A DNA stretch of 64,000 bases. Source: an uncultured Clostridia bacterium. Its GTDB lineage: Bacteria; Bacillota; Clostridia; Oscillospirales; Ruminococcaceae. A program made the translations under genes and the position numbers. Every line of letters starts with the position of its first letter. Positions within the stretch are counted from its first letter, which is position 1. Below the pieces are notes generated by a model. That model was given only the letters and a program-made list of their open reading frames with translations, searched no databases and was not told where the DNA came from. The stretch lies in NCBI GenBank assembly GCA_947629335.1, contig CANRDI010000004.1:1-64000 (forward strand), read 5' to 3'. This document shows, one piece after another, positions 26,951 to 36,645 of the stretch.

Positions 26951-27081
26951 GTGTTTTCGATTATGGGCGCAGGCCCCGACAGCATTGCGCCGTGAACCAT
27001 GTCAGGCGGGGAACCGAGCAGCATTAAGCGGTTTGCTGTGTGTGTACGGCAAGCCTGTTCCCATAATCGAGAACACTTTTT
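26951..27081 (+). ncRNA. ffs: Signal recognition particle RNA, short bacterial type
   Basis: tgaaccatGTCAGGcggGGAAccgAGCAGCattaag domain IV; long terminal stem gtgttttcgattatggg/cccataatcgagaacac; T-tract; directly upstream of dnaX. Confidence 0.93.
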
Positions 27082-27133
27082 GATTGAATGTTAAAAAATG
27101 TTTAAATATCAAAGCGAACGGCGGTGTTTGTGA

Positions 27134-28981
27134 ATGTATCTGGCTCTTTATCGTAAATATCGTCCGAGGACCTTCGATGATGTAATTTCGCAGGAGCATA
27201 TCACAACTACGCTGAAAAACCAGATAAAAAACGGCTCTGCGGCTCACGCTTATCTGTTTACGGGTTCAAGAGGAACGGGAAAAACTACCTGCGCGAAGAT
27301 CTTTGCGGCGGCGGTGAACTGTCTTGACCCAAGGGACGGAAATCCTTGTCTCCAATGTGAGAGCTGTAAGGAGATATTGAGCGGCGCGGCGACGGATATT
27401 GTCGAAATGGACGCGGCTTCAAACAGAGGCGTAGACGACGTGAGACAGCTTAGAGACGAGGTTTCTTATTCGCCGGTAAGCTGTAAATTCAGAGTATATA
27501 TAATCGACGAAGTGCATATGCTTACGCCCGAAGCGTTCAACGCGCTTCTGAAAACCCTCGAAGAACCGCCCGAACACGTTAAGTTTATTTTAGCGACAAC
27601 AGAACTTCATAAAGTTCCCGCGACTATCGTTTCAAGATGTCAGAGGTTTGAGTTTCGGAGAGTTGACGCGGCTCAGAGTGCAAAGAGGCTTTTGGAGGTC
27701 GCAAAAAAAGAGGGCGCTCAGCTTGACGAGGACGCGGCGCTTCTCATTTCAAGGCTTTCCGACGGAGGAATGAGAGACGCGCTGTCAATTTTGGACAGGT
27801 GTGTTTCTGCCGATAAACACGTTACGGGAGAGCTTGTGCGAAACTGCGCGGGCGTCGCGGACAACCGTTATCTTTCCGATTTTTCGCGTATGATCGCGGC
27901 GGGCGATACGGGCGGCTGTATAAGGCTTTTATCCGAGCTTTATAAAAACTCGAAGGATATGGCGGTCGTTGTGGACGAGCTTTCGGGACATTTCCGCGAT
28001 CTGATGTTATGTAAGAGTGCGCCCGATGATTTAAGTCTTCTTTCCTGTCTGCCGAGCGAGTACGAAAATGTACAAAAATCAGCCGAAGCGTTTACTCTCG
28101 GCGAGATCTTACGGTGTCTTACTATCCTGAGGGAATGCGCGGACGGAATGGGAAAGACGCGCCAGAGAAAGACGTTTGCGGAAATGTGCTTTGTGAAAAT
28201 GTGTACGGGCGTTTCGGCAGAAACAAAAGAACGCCGCGTCACAAAGCGCGAGGAATACCGCGTCATAGAACCGCAGAAGGAGGAGTTTATCCCGACGCCT
28301 CCCGAAAAAATGTCTCGCGCAAATCTTATGAACCTGAACAAAATGCGCGAGGTCGCAAAAGAAGCTATGATGCTCAATTCGACAGCAGATGAAACAGCCC
28401 TCGGTCCTGAAAAAGATGTTTCTGCCGGAGAGAAGCCTGCTGTTGAACAACCGTCTGCTGTGGAAGCGCCGCCTGTTGTGGAAGCACCGTTTGCTTTGGA
28501 AGCACCGATTGCTGTTGAACAGCCGCCGATTTCGGAAGAACCGCCCATTTTTGGAGGACCTCCCGCTGTTGAAGAATGCGCCGAAAATGAGCCGGAAAAC
28601 GGAAATGTTTCCGAAATATCTGCCGACGGCGAGGTTTCCAAATCAGAGCAGAGAGGCGGGAATAAGAGCTTTTCCGAAGAAGAATGGCTCGGAATAATAA
28701 ACAAGTGCGACTTGCTGTCGCAGACCCTTTTAATGAATTCAAGCGCAGAGCTTTTGGATAATACGCTTATCGTCCGCACAAGCAAGCCGCTTTTGCTGAA
28801 CAATGCAAAAAAAGACGAGATTACGGAATTGCAAAGCAATATCTCGGACGCGCTCGGCTTTCCGATAATTTTGAAGCTCGAAAAGGATATGAGCAAATAT
28901 AAAGATACTAAAGAGCTGAGCGAGGTCGAAAAGCTCCTTAAAAAAGCAGAAGATCTCGGTATAGAGATAAGGATAAGCTGA
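27134..28981 (+). CDS. dnaX: DNA polymerase III subunit gamma/tau
   Basis: YLALYRKYRPRTFDDVISQEHITTTLKNQIKNGSAAHAYLFTGSRGTGKTTCAKIFAAAVNC. Confidence 0.97.
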   Translation: MYLALYRKYRPRTFDDVISQEHITTTLKNQIKNGSAAHAYLFTGSRGTGKTTCAKIFAAAVNCLDPRDGNPCLQCESCKEILSGAATDIVEMDAASNRGVDDVRQLRDEVSYSPVSCKFRVYIIDEVHMLTPEAFNALLKTLEEPPEHVKFILATTELHKVPATIVSRCQRFEFRRVDAAQSAKRLLEVAKKEGAQLDEDAALLISRLSDGGMRDALSILDRCVSADKHVTGELVRNCAGVADNRYLSDFSRMIAAGDTGGCIRLLSELYKNSKDMAVVVDELSGHFRDLMLCKSAPDDLSLLSCLPSEYENVQKSAEAFTLGEILRCLTILRECADGMGKTRQRKTFAEMCFVKMCTGVSAETKERRVTKREEYRVIEPQKEEFIPTPPEKMSRANLMNLNKMREVAKEAMMLNSTADETALGPEKDVSAGEKPAVEQPSAVEAPPVVEAPFALEAPIAVEQPPISEEPPIFGGPPAVEECAENEPENGNVSEISADGEVSKSEQRGGNKSFSEEEWLGIINKCDLLSQTLLMNSSAELLDNTLIVRTSKPLLLNNAKKDEITELQSNISDALGFPIILKLEKDMSKYKDTKELSEVEKLLKKAEDLGIEIRIS

Positions 28982-29014
28982 TCATTAAATCAGCATAACG
29001 GAAAGGAATTTGCT

Positions 29015-29362
29015 ATGAAATCAAGATTACCTCAGGAATACCAAAATTCTAACGCCAACATGAACCAAATGGTAAGAAAAGCTCAGAAGATGCAGGAGGA
29101 AATAACCCGCGTCCAAGAAGAGCTTGAACAAAAGGAATTTAAAAAGCAGGTCGGCGGAGGCGCGCTTGAGCTTGTAATGACGGGCGACAAAAAGCTGAAA
29201 GCCGTTACTATAAAGCCCGAAGCGGTGGACCCGGAGGATATTGAAATGCTTCAGGATCTTATCATAAGCGGAGTAAACGAGATTATTTCCGAGATCGAGG
29301 ATTACAGCGCGGCAGAAATGGAGAAGATCACGGGCGGCGTGTCTATGCCGGGCTTGTTCTGA
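29015..29362 (+). CDS. YbaB/EbfC family nucleoid-associated protein
   Basis: NMNQMVRKAQKMQEEITRVQEELEQKEF...GGGALELVMTGDKKLKAVTIKPEAVDPEDIEMLQDLIISGVNE. Confidence 0.93.
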   Translation: MKSRLPQEYQNSNANMNQMVRKAQKMQEEITRVQEELEQKEFKKQVGGGALELVMTGDKKLKAVTIKPEAVDPEDIEMLQDLIISGVNEIISEIEDYSAAEMEKITGGVSMPGLF

Positions 29363-29365
29363 TAT

Positions 29366-31375
29366 TTGGTGGAAAAAGAGGATCTTTTAAATCTCCCGCC
29401 GGTATTATTTGCGCCTTTTTTGGCGGCAGGAACACTGACAGCATATTTTGGCGGCGGCTTTGCGGGCGGAATACTTTTCGCCTTAGCCGCCGCTTTTTCA
29501 ATGATCTTCGCAAGAAAAAAGCCGAAAGCGGCGGTTTGTTCTGCGGGAGCTGCGCTCGGCGCGGCGGTCATGCTCGTTTATGTCTGGTTTTACAGTTATC
29601 CTGTACTGCGCTATGCCGACAAAAGCGTTTGTTCTGAGGTCAAGGTAACGGAAATCGTCCAAAGCTCAGGAGATACCCGCCAGTTTGTCGGAGAAATAAG
29701 CCTCGATAATATCCGCGCAAATGTCAGACTGACAGGTGAAAGTCAGGTCGAAGTCGGCGACAGAGCTGTAGCTATGATCGATTTTGAGAGCGCTGATCCC
29801 GAAAATGAGATAAAAGATCTTTCGAGCGGTATACTTCTTTCGGGAAATGTTTCCGAATATATAAAAGTAGAACGCTCGTCTGCCGATATTTTTATAATTA
29901 TCGAACAACTTCGTGAGACTATGATAAAACGGCTCAGCTCAACTGTTTTCGGAGATGAACGCGAAATCGCGCTTTCGATGTTTTTCGGAAAAGACGAGGG
30001 ACTTTCTCAGGCGCTTTCCGAAAAGATAAAAATAAGCGGAGTTTCACATTTTACCGCCGTTTCCGGCGCGCATTTCGCGGTGCTTGCGTCGGTCTTGTTA
30101 CAGCTTTTTCCGAGTAAAAACCGCAGAGCGAAAGCTCTGTTTTCGTTTCTGATAACGCCTTGTGCGGTCGTTTTCTTTGGTCTGACGCTTTCGGTTTTAA
30201 GGTCGTCGCTTATGTTTCTTATCGTTAGCGCCGCGCCGCTGTTTTACAGAACTTCAAACACTTTAAACTCGCTGTGCGTTTCCGTATGCATTATTCTGAC
30301 GTTTATGCCTCAGGCAATTTTGGATATAGGATTTGCTATGTCGGTCTTGGGTGTTTTTGGCGCGGGGATTGCAGGACCGTATATCGGGGAAAAGATTTGC
30401 GAATTTATCCCGAAAAAACTAAAGTTTTTGGCTCCTTTGACCATGATATTTTCCTCATCGGTTTGCGCGGTCATATGTACCGCTCCCATAAGCGCGGCGG
30501 TTTTCAAGGGCATATCGCTGAATGCGGCAGCGGCGTCAATTTTGATAATGCCGCTTATGGCAGTAGGAATGACGTTTACGCTTCTGCTCGGAATAACGGG
30601 TGCGGAAATTTTTGCAGTTCCTATAGAACTTGCCGTGAAGCTCATAGTTTCGGTGATAAATGTTTTTGGCGGCAGCCGAGCGGCGTTTCTCGATCTTGAC
30701 TTTTTCGGGGCGTGGATATTTGCGGCGATATGCGCGGTTTTAGTGCTAATAGCGACATTCGGAAAAATGAAAACATTTTTGAGATGTACCGCGGGAATTT
30801 TGGCGGCGGCTTCTGTTTGCGTCGTTATAACGCTTTGTGTAAATTTTAACCGCGCCGAGATAAGATTGGTCGGAAACAGTACCACGAGCGCCGCAATTGT
30901 TTTATGCAAGAACGAGGCGGACGTATTTGTTTCGGGAAACGGCGTGGGGCTTGCAGATGACATTTCCCGATGTATGCGCGAACACGGCGCGTACAGGATA
31001 AGGACGCTCGCGGCGCTTGACGCGGATTTTTGCGGAGAACTTGCGCTCGAAGAGCTTTCGGAGCTTGTCGATATAGAAAACATTATACTTAGCAGAAGCA
31101 TTTCGGGAATAGACGCGCAGATTGCCGATAAAAATGCTAAGTTCAGCGTAAACGGCATTACTATCGCCTCTGCGGCGGTTTCTGACGGCGAAGCGTCAGC
31201 GGATGTTGTACTCTATCACGGCTCTATAACGCGCGATCCTCAGTCTTCGGCAATGATAGGCGTTTATTTTACAAATACGAAGTATGAACTGCCGAAAAAT
31301 GCCGTAAACATTTATAAAGAGCGCGATTATTGCATAGCGCTCAATTCCGTTAAGGCAGAAGTTGTAATAACATAG
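29366..31375 (+). CDS. ComEC/Rec2 family competence protein
   Basis: ALSEKIKISGVSHFTAVSGAHFAVLASVLLQLF...SLMFLIVSAAPLFYRTSNTLNSL. Confidence 0.88.
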   Translation: MVEKEDLLNLPPVLFAPFLAAGTLTAYFGGGFAGGILFALAAAFSMIFARKKPKAAVCSAGAALGAAVMLVYVWFYSYPVLRYADKSVCSEVKVTEIVQSSGDTRQFVGEISLDNIRANVRLTGESQVEVGDRAVAMIDFESADPENEIKDLSSGILLSGNVSEYIKVERSSADIFIIIEQLRETMIKRLSSTVFGDEREIALSMFFGKDEGLSQALSEKIKISGVSHFTAVSGAHFAVLASVLLQLFPSKNRRAKALFSFLITPCAVVFFGLTLSVLRSSLMFLIVSAAPLFYRTSNTLNSLCVSVCIILTFMPQAILDIGFAMSVLGVFGAGIAGPYIGEKICEFIPKKLKFLAPLTMIFSSSVCAVICTAPISAAVFKGISLNAAAASILIMPLMAVGMTFTLLLGITGAEIFAVPIELAVKLIVSVINVFGGSRAAFLDLDFFGAWIFAAICAVLVLIATFGKMKTFLRCTAGILAAASVCVVITLCVNFNRAEIRLVGNSTTSAAIVLCKNEADVFVSGNGVGLADDISRCMREHGAYRIRTLAALDADFCGELALEELSELVDIENIILSRSISGIDAQIADKNAKFSVNGITIASAAVSDGEASADVVLYHGSITRDPQSSAMIGVYFTNTKYELPKNAVNIYKERDYCIALNSVKAEVVIT

Positions 31376-31445
31376 CTTAGGGTCTTTATGCGCGATTTTT
31401 ATGCAATTTGCCTTAGAAAAATTTGCAAGATAGCGAGGTTTAAAA

Positions 31446-32042
31446 ATGTCGGAATTTGTATCAATGCCGCTGGTACTTGCGGCGGAGCAGTTTGCGAAAC
31501 TTCCGGGTATAGGTATGAAGACAGCGCAGAGGCTGGCTTATTATATACTCAATCTCCCCGAAAACGAAGTAAAAACATTTTCGGAAAATATAATCAAAGC
31601 ACGGGAGAGCGTGCATTTGTGCAGCTGCTGTCAAAACTTTACCGAAAAAGACGTCTGCTCGATATGTTCGGACAATGAGCGTGATAAGAGCGTTATATGC
31701 GTTGTCGAAACGCCAAAGGACGTTTCGGCATTTGAGCGTGCAGGCGGCTATGACGGGCTTTATCACGTTTTGCACGGGCTTTTGTCGCCAATGGACGGAA
31801 TAACCGCCGAGAACCTGAAGATAAAGGAGCTTATCTCGCGCCTTGCAAACGTAAAAGAGGTAATAATGGCGACAAACCCGACAGTCGAGGGCGAAGCAAC
31901 GGCGATGTATCTCGGACGTTTGATAAAACCTATGGGAATAAAGGTAACGAGGCTCGCTTACGGACTTCCCGCAGGCTCGGCGCTTGAGTTCGCAGATGAC
32001 GTGACGCTCGCAAAGGCTTTGGAAAACAGAAACGAGCTATAA
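31446..32042 (+). CDS. recR: Recombination mediator RecR
   Basis: [23 protein letters not shown]...[18 protein letters not shown]...[18 protein letters not shown]. Confidence 0.96.
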   Translation: MSEFVSMPLVLAAEQFAKLPGIGMKTAQRLAYYILNLPENEVKTFSENIIKARESVHLCSCCQNFTEKDVCSICSDNERDKSVICVVETPKDVSAFERAGGYDGLYHVLHGLLSPMDGITAENLKIKELISRLANVKEVIMATNPTVEGEATAMYLGRLIKPMGIKVTRLAYGLPAGSALEFADDVTLAKALENRNEL

Positions 32043-32108
32043 TGCAGAATTTATAAAGGGTTTCAAAGGAGCTTAATTATTTCAAACGGTCGATCAAGCC
32101 CCACGGAA

Positions 32109-32232
32109 CGAAGTTAGTGTACAGCGTATAGTGGATAGTTTACAGTTAAGGTATCTGTTAATGCAGATAATATTTAGATTGTTTTTAAATTAGAAACGCA
32201 TAGGCTTGAACCAAAGTGAGTTCAAGCCTATG
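32109..32232. repeat. Dispersed repeat family II, copy 2
   Basis: cgaagttagtgtacagcgtatagtggatagtttacagttaag...gcataggcttgaaccaaagtgagttcaagcctatg; reverse complement of 20449-20613 with few differences. Confidence 0.8.
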
Positions 32233-32264
32233 TGCCTTTGACCAAAAAATCTTTTGTAAAAGCA

Positions 32265-32302
32265 ACACCGCGCAAAGACATAAGTCGGTCTTTGCGCAGT
32301 GT
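32265..32302. repeat. Family III hairpin, copy 1 (terminator-like, 3' of rny)
   Basis: acaccgcgcaaagac ataagtcg gtctttgcgcagtgt; homologous hairpin at 36604-36641. Confidence 0.7.
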
Positions 32303-32324
32303 TACTTTAATTTTGTAAATTCGG

Positions 32325-33929
32325 TTATTTTGCGTAATCAATTGCCCTGCTCTCGCGTATCATATTGACCTTTACTTGTCCGGGATAGTCCATCTCGTTT
32401 TCAATACGCTTAGCAATATCATGCGCCAATACTTTCATATCGTCGTCATTTATCTGCTCAGGCTTAACCATTATGCGGACTTCGCGTCCCGCCTGTATAG
32501 CAAACGAGCTTTCGACGCCATTATACGAATTGCATATCTCTTCAAGCTTTTCGAGGCGCTTTATATAGTTTTCATAGTTTTCGGAACGTGCGCCGGGTCT
32601 TGCCGCGCTGATCGCGTCAGCCGCCTGAACAAGACACGCTATAACGGTCTTGCATTCTACGTCGCCGTGGTGCGCTTCGATTGCATGAATTACTTCTGGG
32701 CTTTCCTTGTACTTTTTGCAAACATCTACGCCTATCTGAACGTGCGACCCCTCTATCTCGTGGTCAAGAGCTTTTCCTATATCGTGAAGCAGCCCCGCGC
32801 GCCTTGCAAGAGCCGCGTCAACCCCCAGCTCGCTCGCCATAATTCCCGCAAGCTGTGCAACTTCGATCGAGTGATTTAAAACGTTCTGCCTGAACGAAGT
32901 ACGATATTTAAGTCTGCCGATAAGCCTCGTCAGCTCATGGTTAAGACCGTTTACATTTGTTTCAAGAACCGCTCGCTGTCCCTCCTGCTTTATGCGGACT
33001 TCGACCTCTTTGCGCGCCTTTTCAACTGTTTCCTCAATTCTTGCGGGGTGTATTCTTCCATCTTGAATAAGTCTTTCGAGAGCAATTCTCGCTATCTCTC
33101 TTCTAACCTGATCAAAACTCGAAAGTGTTATCGCTTCGGGCGTATCGTCGATAATAAGATCTACGCCCGTCAATGTTTCGAGCGCTCTTATGTTTCTGCC
33201 CTCGCGTCCGATAATTCTGCCCTTCATCTCGTCGTTCGGGATAGCTACGACCGAAACCGCCGTTTCCGAAACAGTATCCGCCGCCAGTCTTGAAATTGCC
33301 AGAGAAATGTATTCTCTCGCCTTTTCGTCGCTTTCGTCCTTTAGCTGTTGTTCATAATATGAGATCTTCAGAGCCTTTTCGTGGTTCAGCTCGGAATCGA
33401 GCATCTGAAGCAGATGTTCCTTTGCCTGTTCTACGGTAAAGCCCGAAATTCTTTCAAGAATATCCATCTGGTTCGATTTGAGCTGTTCAGCTTCGGCGAT
33501 CTTCTCGTCAGCCTTTTTATGCTTTTGGTGAAGCTGTTCTTCGAGCTTTTCCATCTTATCGTTTTTCTTGTCAAGATTTTCCTCTTTTTGAGCAATTCTG
33601 CGCTCGGAGCGTGAAATTTCTCCTCTTCGTTCTTTAAGCTCTTTTTCCGCGTCAGCTTTAAGACGGCTTATCTCTTTTTCAGCGTCTGTACGCATAGCGT
33701 AGATCTCGTCTTTCGCCTCGACAAGAGCGGACTTTTTCATTGCCTGAGCTTTTTCTCCGGCTTCTTCAATAATTCTTGCTGATTCTTTTTCTGCGGATTC
33801 AAACTGTGCCTCGGCGGTCTTTATGCGGTGTTTTATACCCTGCTTAAAGCAGATAAACCCGCTTACGACCGCTCCGACAGCTAATGCCGCAAGCCCTATC
33901 AGCAGAGCGACATAAAATTCGACCTGCAT
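32325..33929 (-). CDS. rny: Ribonuclease Y
   Basis: [71 protein letters not shown] domain [15 protein letters not shown]; start reassigned to 33929 (SD ggagggg). Confidence 0.95.
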   Translation of the reverse strand: MQVEFYVALLIGLAALAVGAVVSGFICFKQGIKHRIKTAEAQFESAEKESARIIEEAGEKAQAMKKSALVEAKDEIYAMRTDAEKEISRLKADAEKELKERRGEISRSERRIAQKEENLDKKNDKMEKLEEQLHQKHKKADEKIAEAEQLKSNQMDILERISGFTVEQAKEHLLQMLDSELNHEKALKISYYEQQLKDESDEKAREYISLAISRLAADTVSETAVSVVAIPNDEMKGRIIGREGRNIRALETLTGVDLIIDDTPEAITLSSFDQVRREIARIALERLIQDGRIHPARIEETVEKARKEVEVRIKQEGQRAVLETNVNGLNHELTRLIGRLKYRTSFRQNVLNHSIEVAQLAGIMASELGVDAALARRAGLLHDIGKALDHEIEGSHVQIGVDVCKKYKESPEVIHAIEAHHGDVECKTVIACLVQAADAISAARPGARSENYENYIKRLEKLEEICNSYNGVESSFAIQAGREVRIMVKPEQINDDDMKVLAHDIAKRIENEMDYPGQVKVNMIRESRAIDYAK

Positions 33930-34394
33930 TATCGTTTCCCCTCCATAAATTTTTAGTATGCGCCATAACAGCGCCCTTAAAATCCGGCGGAGAACATACA
34001 ATTTTCTTTTACGGCATTATCAATTTACAAAACGATGGCTAAAATCCACAAAAAACGCATAAAATTTCATAAATAATGACAATAAGCCGTGCAAGTAACC
34101 CCCACTCAATATCTATTTGGATTTCAGTCCTGCTCAAAAAGCATATATCATAAATCCGCATTTACAGCCGCAGATACACTGTTGACGCCGTTTTCGGCAT
34201 CTGAAATACAAAAGGCTTTTCAAGCAGTACCATATTTGAACGACAGCATTCTGTCGCTTAAAGAATAGAAATGTAGTAAACAAGGAGATAACTCCGTAAA
34301 TCATACATTCAGCCGCCATAACGTTATAATAAACAAAGCGTCATAAACGTCAAAGACAGTCCGCCAAACATCCCTTGACAAACAGTCTGTTTTT

Positions 34395-34423
34395 ATTGTA
34401 CACCAAATTAAACGAATTGTCAA
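34395..34423 (-). promoter_or_regulatory. Minus-strand promoter upstream of rny
   Basis: TTGACA-17-TACAAT on the reverse strand. Confidence 0.65.
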
Positions 34424-34633
34424 GGGTGCAAATTATTTTTTTCATATATTTTGCAAAAAATTTTTCGGCAATATTGAAAAAATTACAGAAAAACCCTTGC
34501 AAAATCAAATGTATGGTGTTATAATGTAAATGGAAAATTATATCCTGTCGGCACTTGTTAAAAATAAAAGCGAGACGGAAAAATTTGATAGTTGAATTTT
34601 GTACAGTTTTATTTCGGGGGAAGATAGAAACCG

Positions 34634-35287
34634 ATGGATTATAAAGAAAGTTTTATCAAATTTATGACAGACTGTGGAGTTCTCCGCTTCGGAGAGTTTA
34701 CGCTGAAAAGCGGGAGAATTGCTCCGTACTTCATAAACTGCGGAAATTATAAAACCGGTATGCAGTTAGCAAAGCTCGGCGAATATTATGCAGAGTGCAT
34801 AAATTCCCACGGCTTAAAGCCCGACACGCTTTTCGGTCCTGCATATAAAGGGATACCTCTTTCAGTGGCGGCTTGTACCGCGCTTTACAATAAATATAAT
34901 ATGGACGTGAACTACTGCTTTGACCGAAAAGAAGTAAAAGACCACGGCGAAGGCGGTATGTTTGTAGGAAAAGAGCTTTCCGACGGCGATAAGGTCGTTA
35001 TCATCGAGGACGTTATGACTTCGGGAAAGGCTCTGCGCGAGGTATTGCCGAAGCTCACGGGTGCGGCAAAGGTCGATATAGAAGGTATGATAATTACCGT
35101 TGACCGTATGGAAAAGGCGCTGAACTCCGATAAATCCGCCGTACAGGAGGCTTATGACGAGTTTGGGATAAAGGTATTTTCGATAGTAACCATTAACGAC
35201 ATTATTGATGCGCTTGAAAACGGTGTTGTAGAGGGACGCGAGTTTGTCCCGAAGATGAAAGAATACCGTGAAAAATACGGAGCGTAA
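34634..35287 (+). CDS. pyrE: Orotate phosphoribosyltransferase
   Basis: FTLKSGRIAPYFINCGNYKTG...LFGPAYKGIPLSVA...GDKVVIIEDVMTSGKALREVL. Confidence 0.95.
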   Translation: MDYKESFIKFMTDCGVLRFGEFTLKSGRIAPYFINCGNYKTGMQLAKLGEYYAECINSHGLKPDTLFGPAYKGIPLSVAACTALYNKYNMDVNYCFDRKEVKDHGEGGMFVGKELSDGDKVVIIEDVMTSGKALREVLPKLTGAAKVDIEGMIITVDRMEKALNSDKSAVQEAYDEFGIKVFSIVTINDIIDALENGVVEGREFVPKMKEYREKYGA

Positions 35288-35313
35288 TATAAATTGACGA
35301 AAGGATGATTTTT

Positions 35314-36528
35314 ATGACAGTTGGTAATTCGGCAAGTATGCAGCTGAGAATGGCTCAGGTTATGACAAAATACGGTTCGCAGTATGACAGCATCTATTCG
35401 TCATACTCAAACAAGTATAACACATTCAATACCAAGAAAACGGGAGGATCGCTCGACGCTTTAAATAAGCTTCTTGAGGGCAGCAGGCTGAAAAACAAGA
35501 GCGCGGAGTACAGGGATATGTTCTCCGAGCTGTACAAAAACATCTACGGTCTTTCGGACGACGGCAGCGAGGAAACTGTTTCTTCTTTGCAGTCCACAAA
35601 GTCTGCCTCTGCAAATGCGGGAAGTTCTGCTCTGAACATCAAGAATTTTGCGGACAGCCTTAAATACGGCGGCGAGGTAGATCTTGACATCTATAAAACG
35701 GTTGCGCAGAATTTTGTAGACAATTATAACGAGATGATAGAAAAGGTCGGAAATTCTGACAGTCAGAACGTTTTACAGCAGGGCGTATATATGGTAAACC
35801 AGGCGAAGGTCTATTCTTCTGCGCTTTCGAGAGCAGGAATTACGCTCGGCTCAGACAATAAGCTCACCTTAAACAGCGACTTGTCAAAAGTTACCGCGAC
35901 GAATATAAAATCGACGTTCGGCGATATGGGATTTGCTTCAAAGGTCGAGCAGAGAGCGCGCAATATAAACCAGTATTCGGGCGGATCGGGAGTTTTCGCG
36001 GCGGGCGGTTATTCGTCGTCTGATACTTTGAGCGGCAAGGTAGACAATTCGGGAACGATAAAGTCGCTTTCCGAGGAGATAAACAGCAGAACGGACGAAT
36101 TTTCTTCTTATATCGACAAGATTAGCAGCGGCGAAAAAGAGTTTGACGCGGAAGAATACAACACAATTGCAAAGAGCTTTATTGACACTTATAATAAGTT
36201 CCTTTCCGAAACGGAAAATTCCGATAAGGTAGGCGTAAGCTCGAAGGGCGTTGCCGCTGCGGCAACTACAAAGTCATACAAGTTTGCGCTTCAAAGAGCG
36301 GGGTTTGTCGTTGACAAAAACGGAAAAATAAGCCTCGGCGATACGTCGAAAGTTACTGCTGACGATTTGAAGTATGCCTTTAAGAACAGCTCGTATATTG
36401 AGAAAATAAATCAAAAGGCAAAGCAGGCAAGCTCCCTTGCAAACAGTGCGAGCGCTATGGGCTATAACTCAAACAAGATTGCAAATTACGCTTATGAGAT
36501 AGGCGCGATTTACAACGTTTACGCTTAA
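35314..36528 (+). CDS. Protein of unknown function with two internal repeats; weak resemblance to flagellar filament/cap-type proteins
   Basis: Repeat pair YNEMIEKVGNSDSQNVLQQGVYMVNQAKVYSSALSRAGITLGSDNKLTLNSDLSKVTATNIKSTF / YNKFLSETENSDKVGVSSKGVAAAATTKSYKFALQRAGFVVDKNGKISLGDTSKVTADDLKYAF. Confidence 0.7.
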   Translation: MTVGNSASMQLRMAQVMTKYGSQYDSIYSSYSNKYNTFNTKKTGGSLDALNKLLEGSRLKNKSAEYRDMFSELYKNIYGLSDDGSEETVSSLQSTKSASANAGSSALNIKNFADSLKYGGEVDLDIYKTVAQNFVDNYNEMIEKVGNSDSQNVLQQGVYMVNQAKVYSSALSRAGITLGSDNKLTLNSDLSKVTATNIKSTFGDMGFASKVEQRARNINQYSGGSGVFAAGGYSSSDTLSGKVDNSGTIKSLSEEINSRTDEFSSYIDKISSGEKEFDAEEYNTIAKSFIDTYNKFLSETENSDKVGVSSKGVAAAATTKSYKFALQRAGFVVDKNGKISLGDTSKVTADDLKYAFKNSSYIEKINQKAKQASSLANSASAMGYNSNKIANYAYEIGAIYNVYA

Positions 36529-36549
36529 ACGCCTACAGTTTTAAATTGA

Positions 36550-36586
36550 AAAAGATCCCGCGTCGATTGGCGCGGGATTTTTGTTT
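36550..36586 (+). terminator. Terminator of 35314-36528
   Basis: gatcccgcgtcgattggcgcgggatttttgttt. Confidence 0.8.
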
Positions 36587-36603
36587 ACATAGTTTATAAA
36601 AAA

Positions 36604-36641
36604 ACACCGCACCAAGACTTATATCGGTCTTTGCGCGGTGT
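36604..36641. repeat. Family III hairpin, copy 2 (3' of the minus-strand gene 36646-37500)
   Basis: acaccgcaccaagacttatatcggtctttgcgcggtgt. Confidence 0.7.
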
Positions 36642-36645
36642 CGCC

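Noticed and set aside
27700-27745. Programmed -1 frameshift in dnaX at gcaaaaaaagag
   Set aside because: An A7 tract with a nearby -1 stop exists, but it lies in the ATPase/lid region rather than the usual gamma/tau junction, and no stimulatory hairpin is evident.
28430-28590. Repeat in dnaX (VEQPSAVEAPPVVEAPFALEAPIAVEQPP) as a tandem-repeat locus of interest
   Set aside because: Ordinary Pro/Ala/Glu-rich linker common in DnaX; nothing beyond low complexity.
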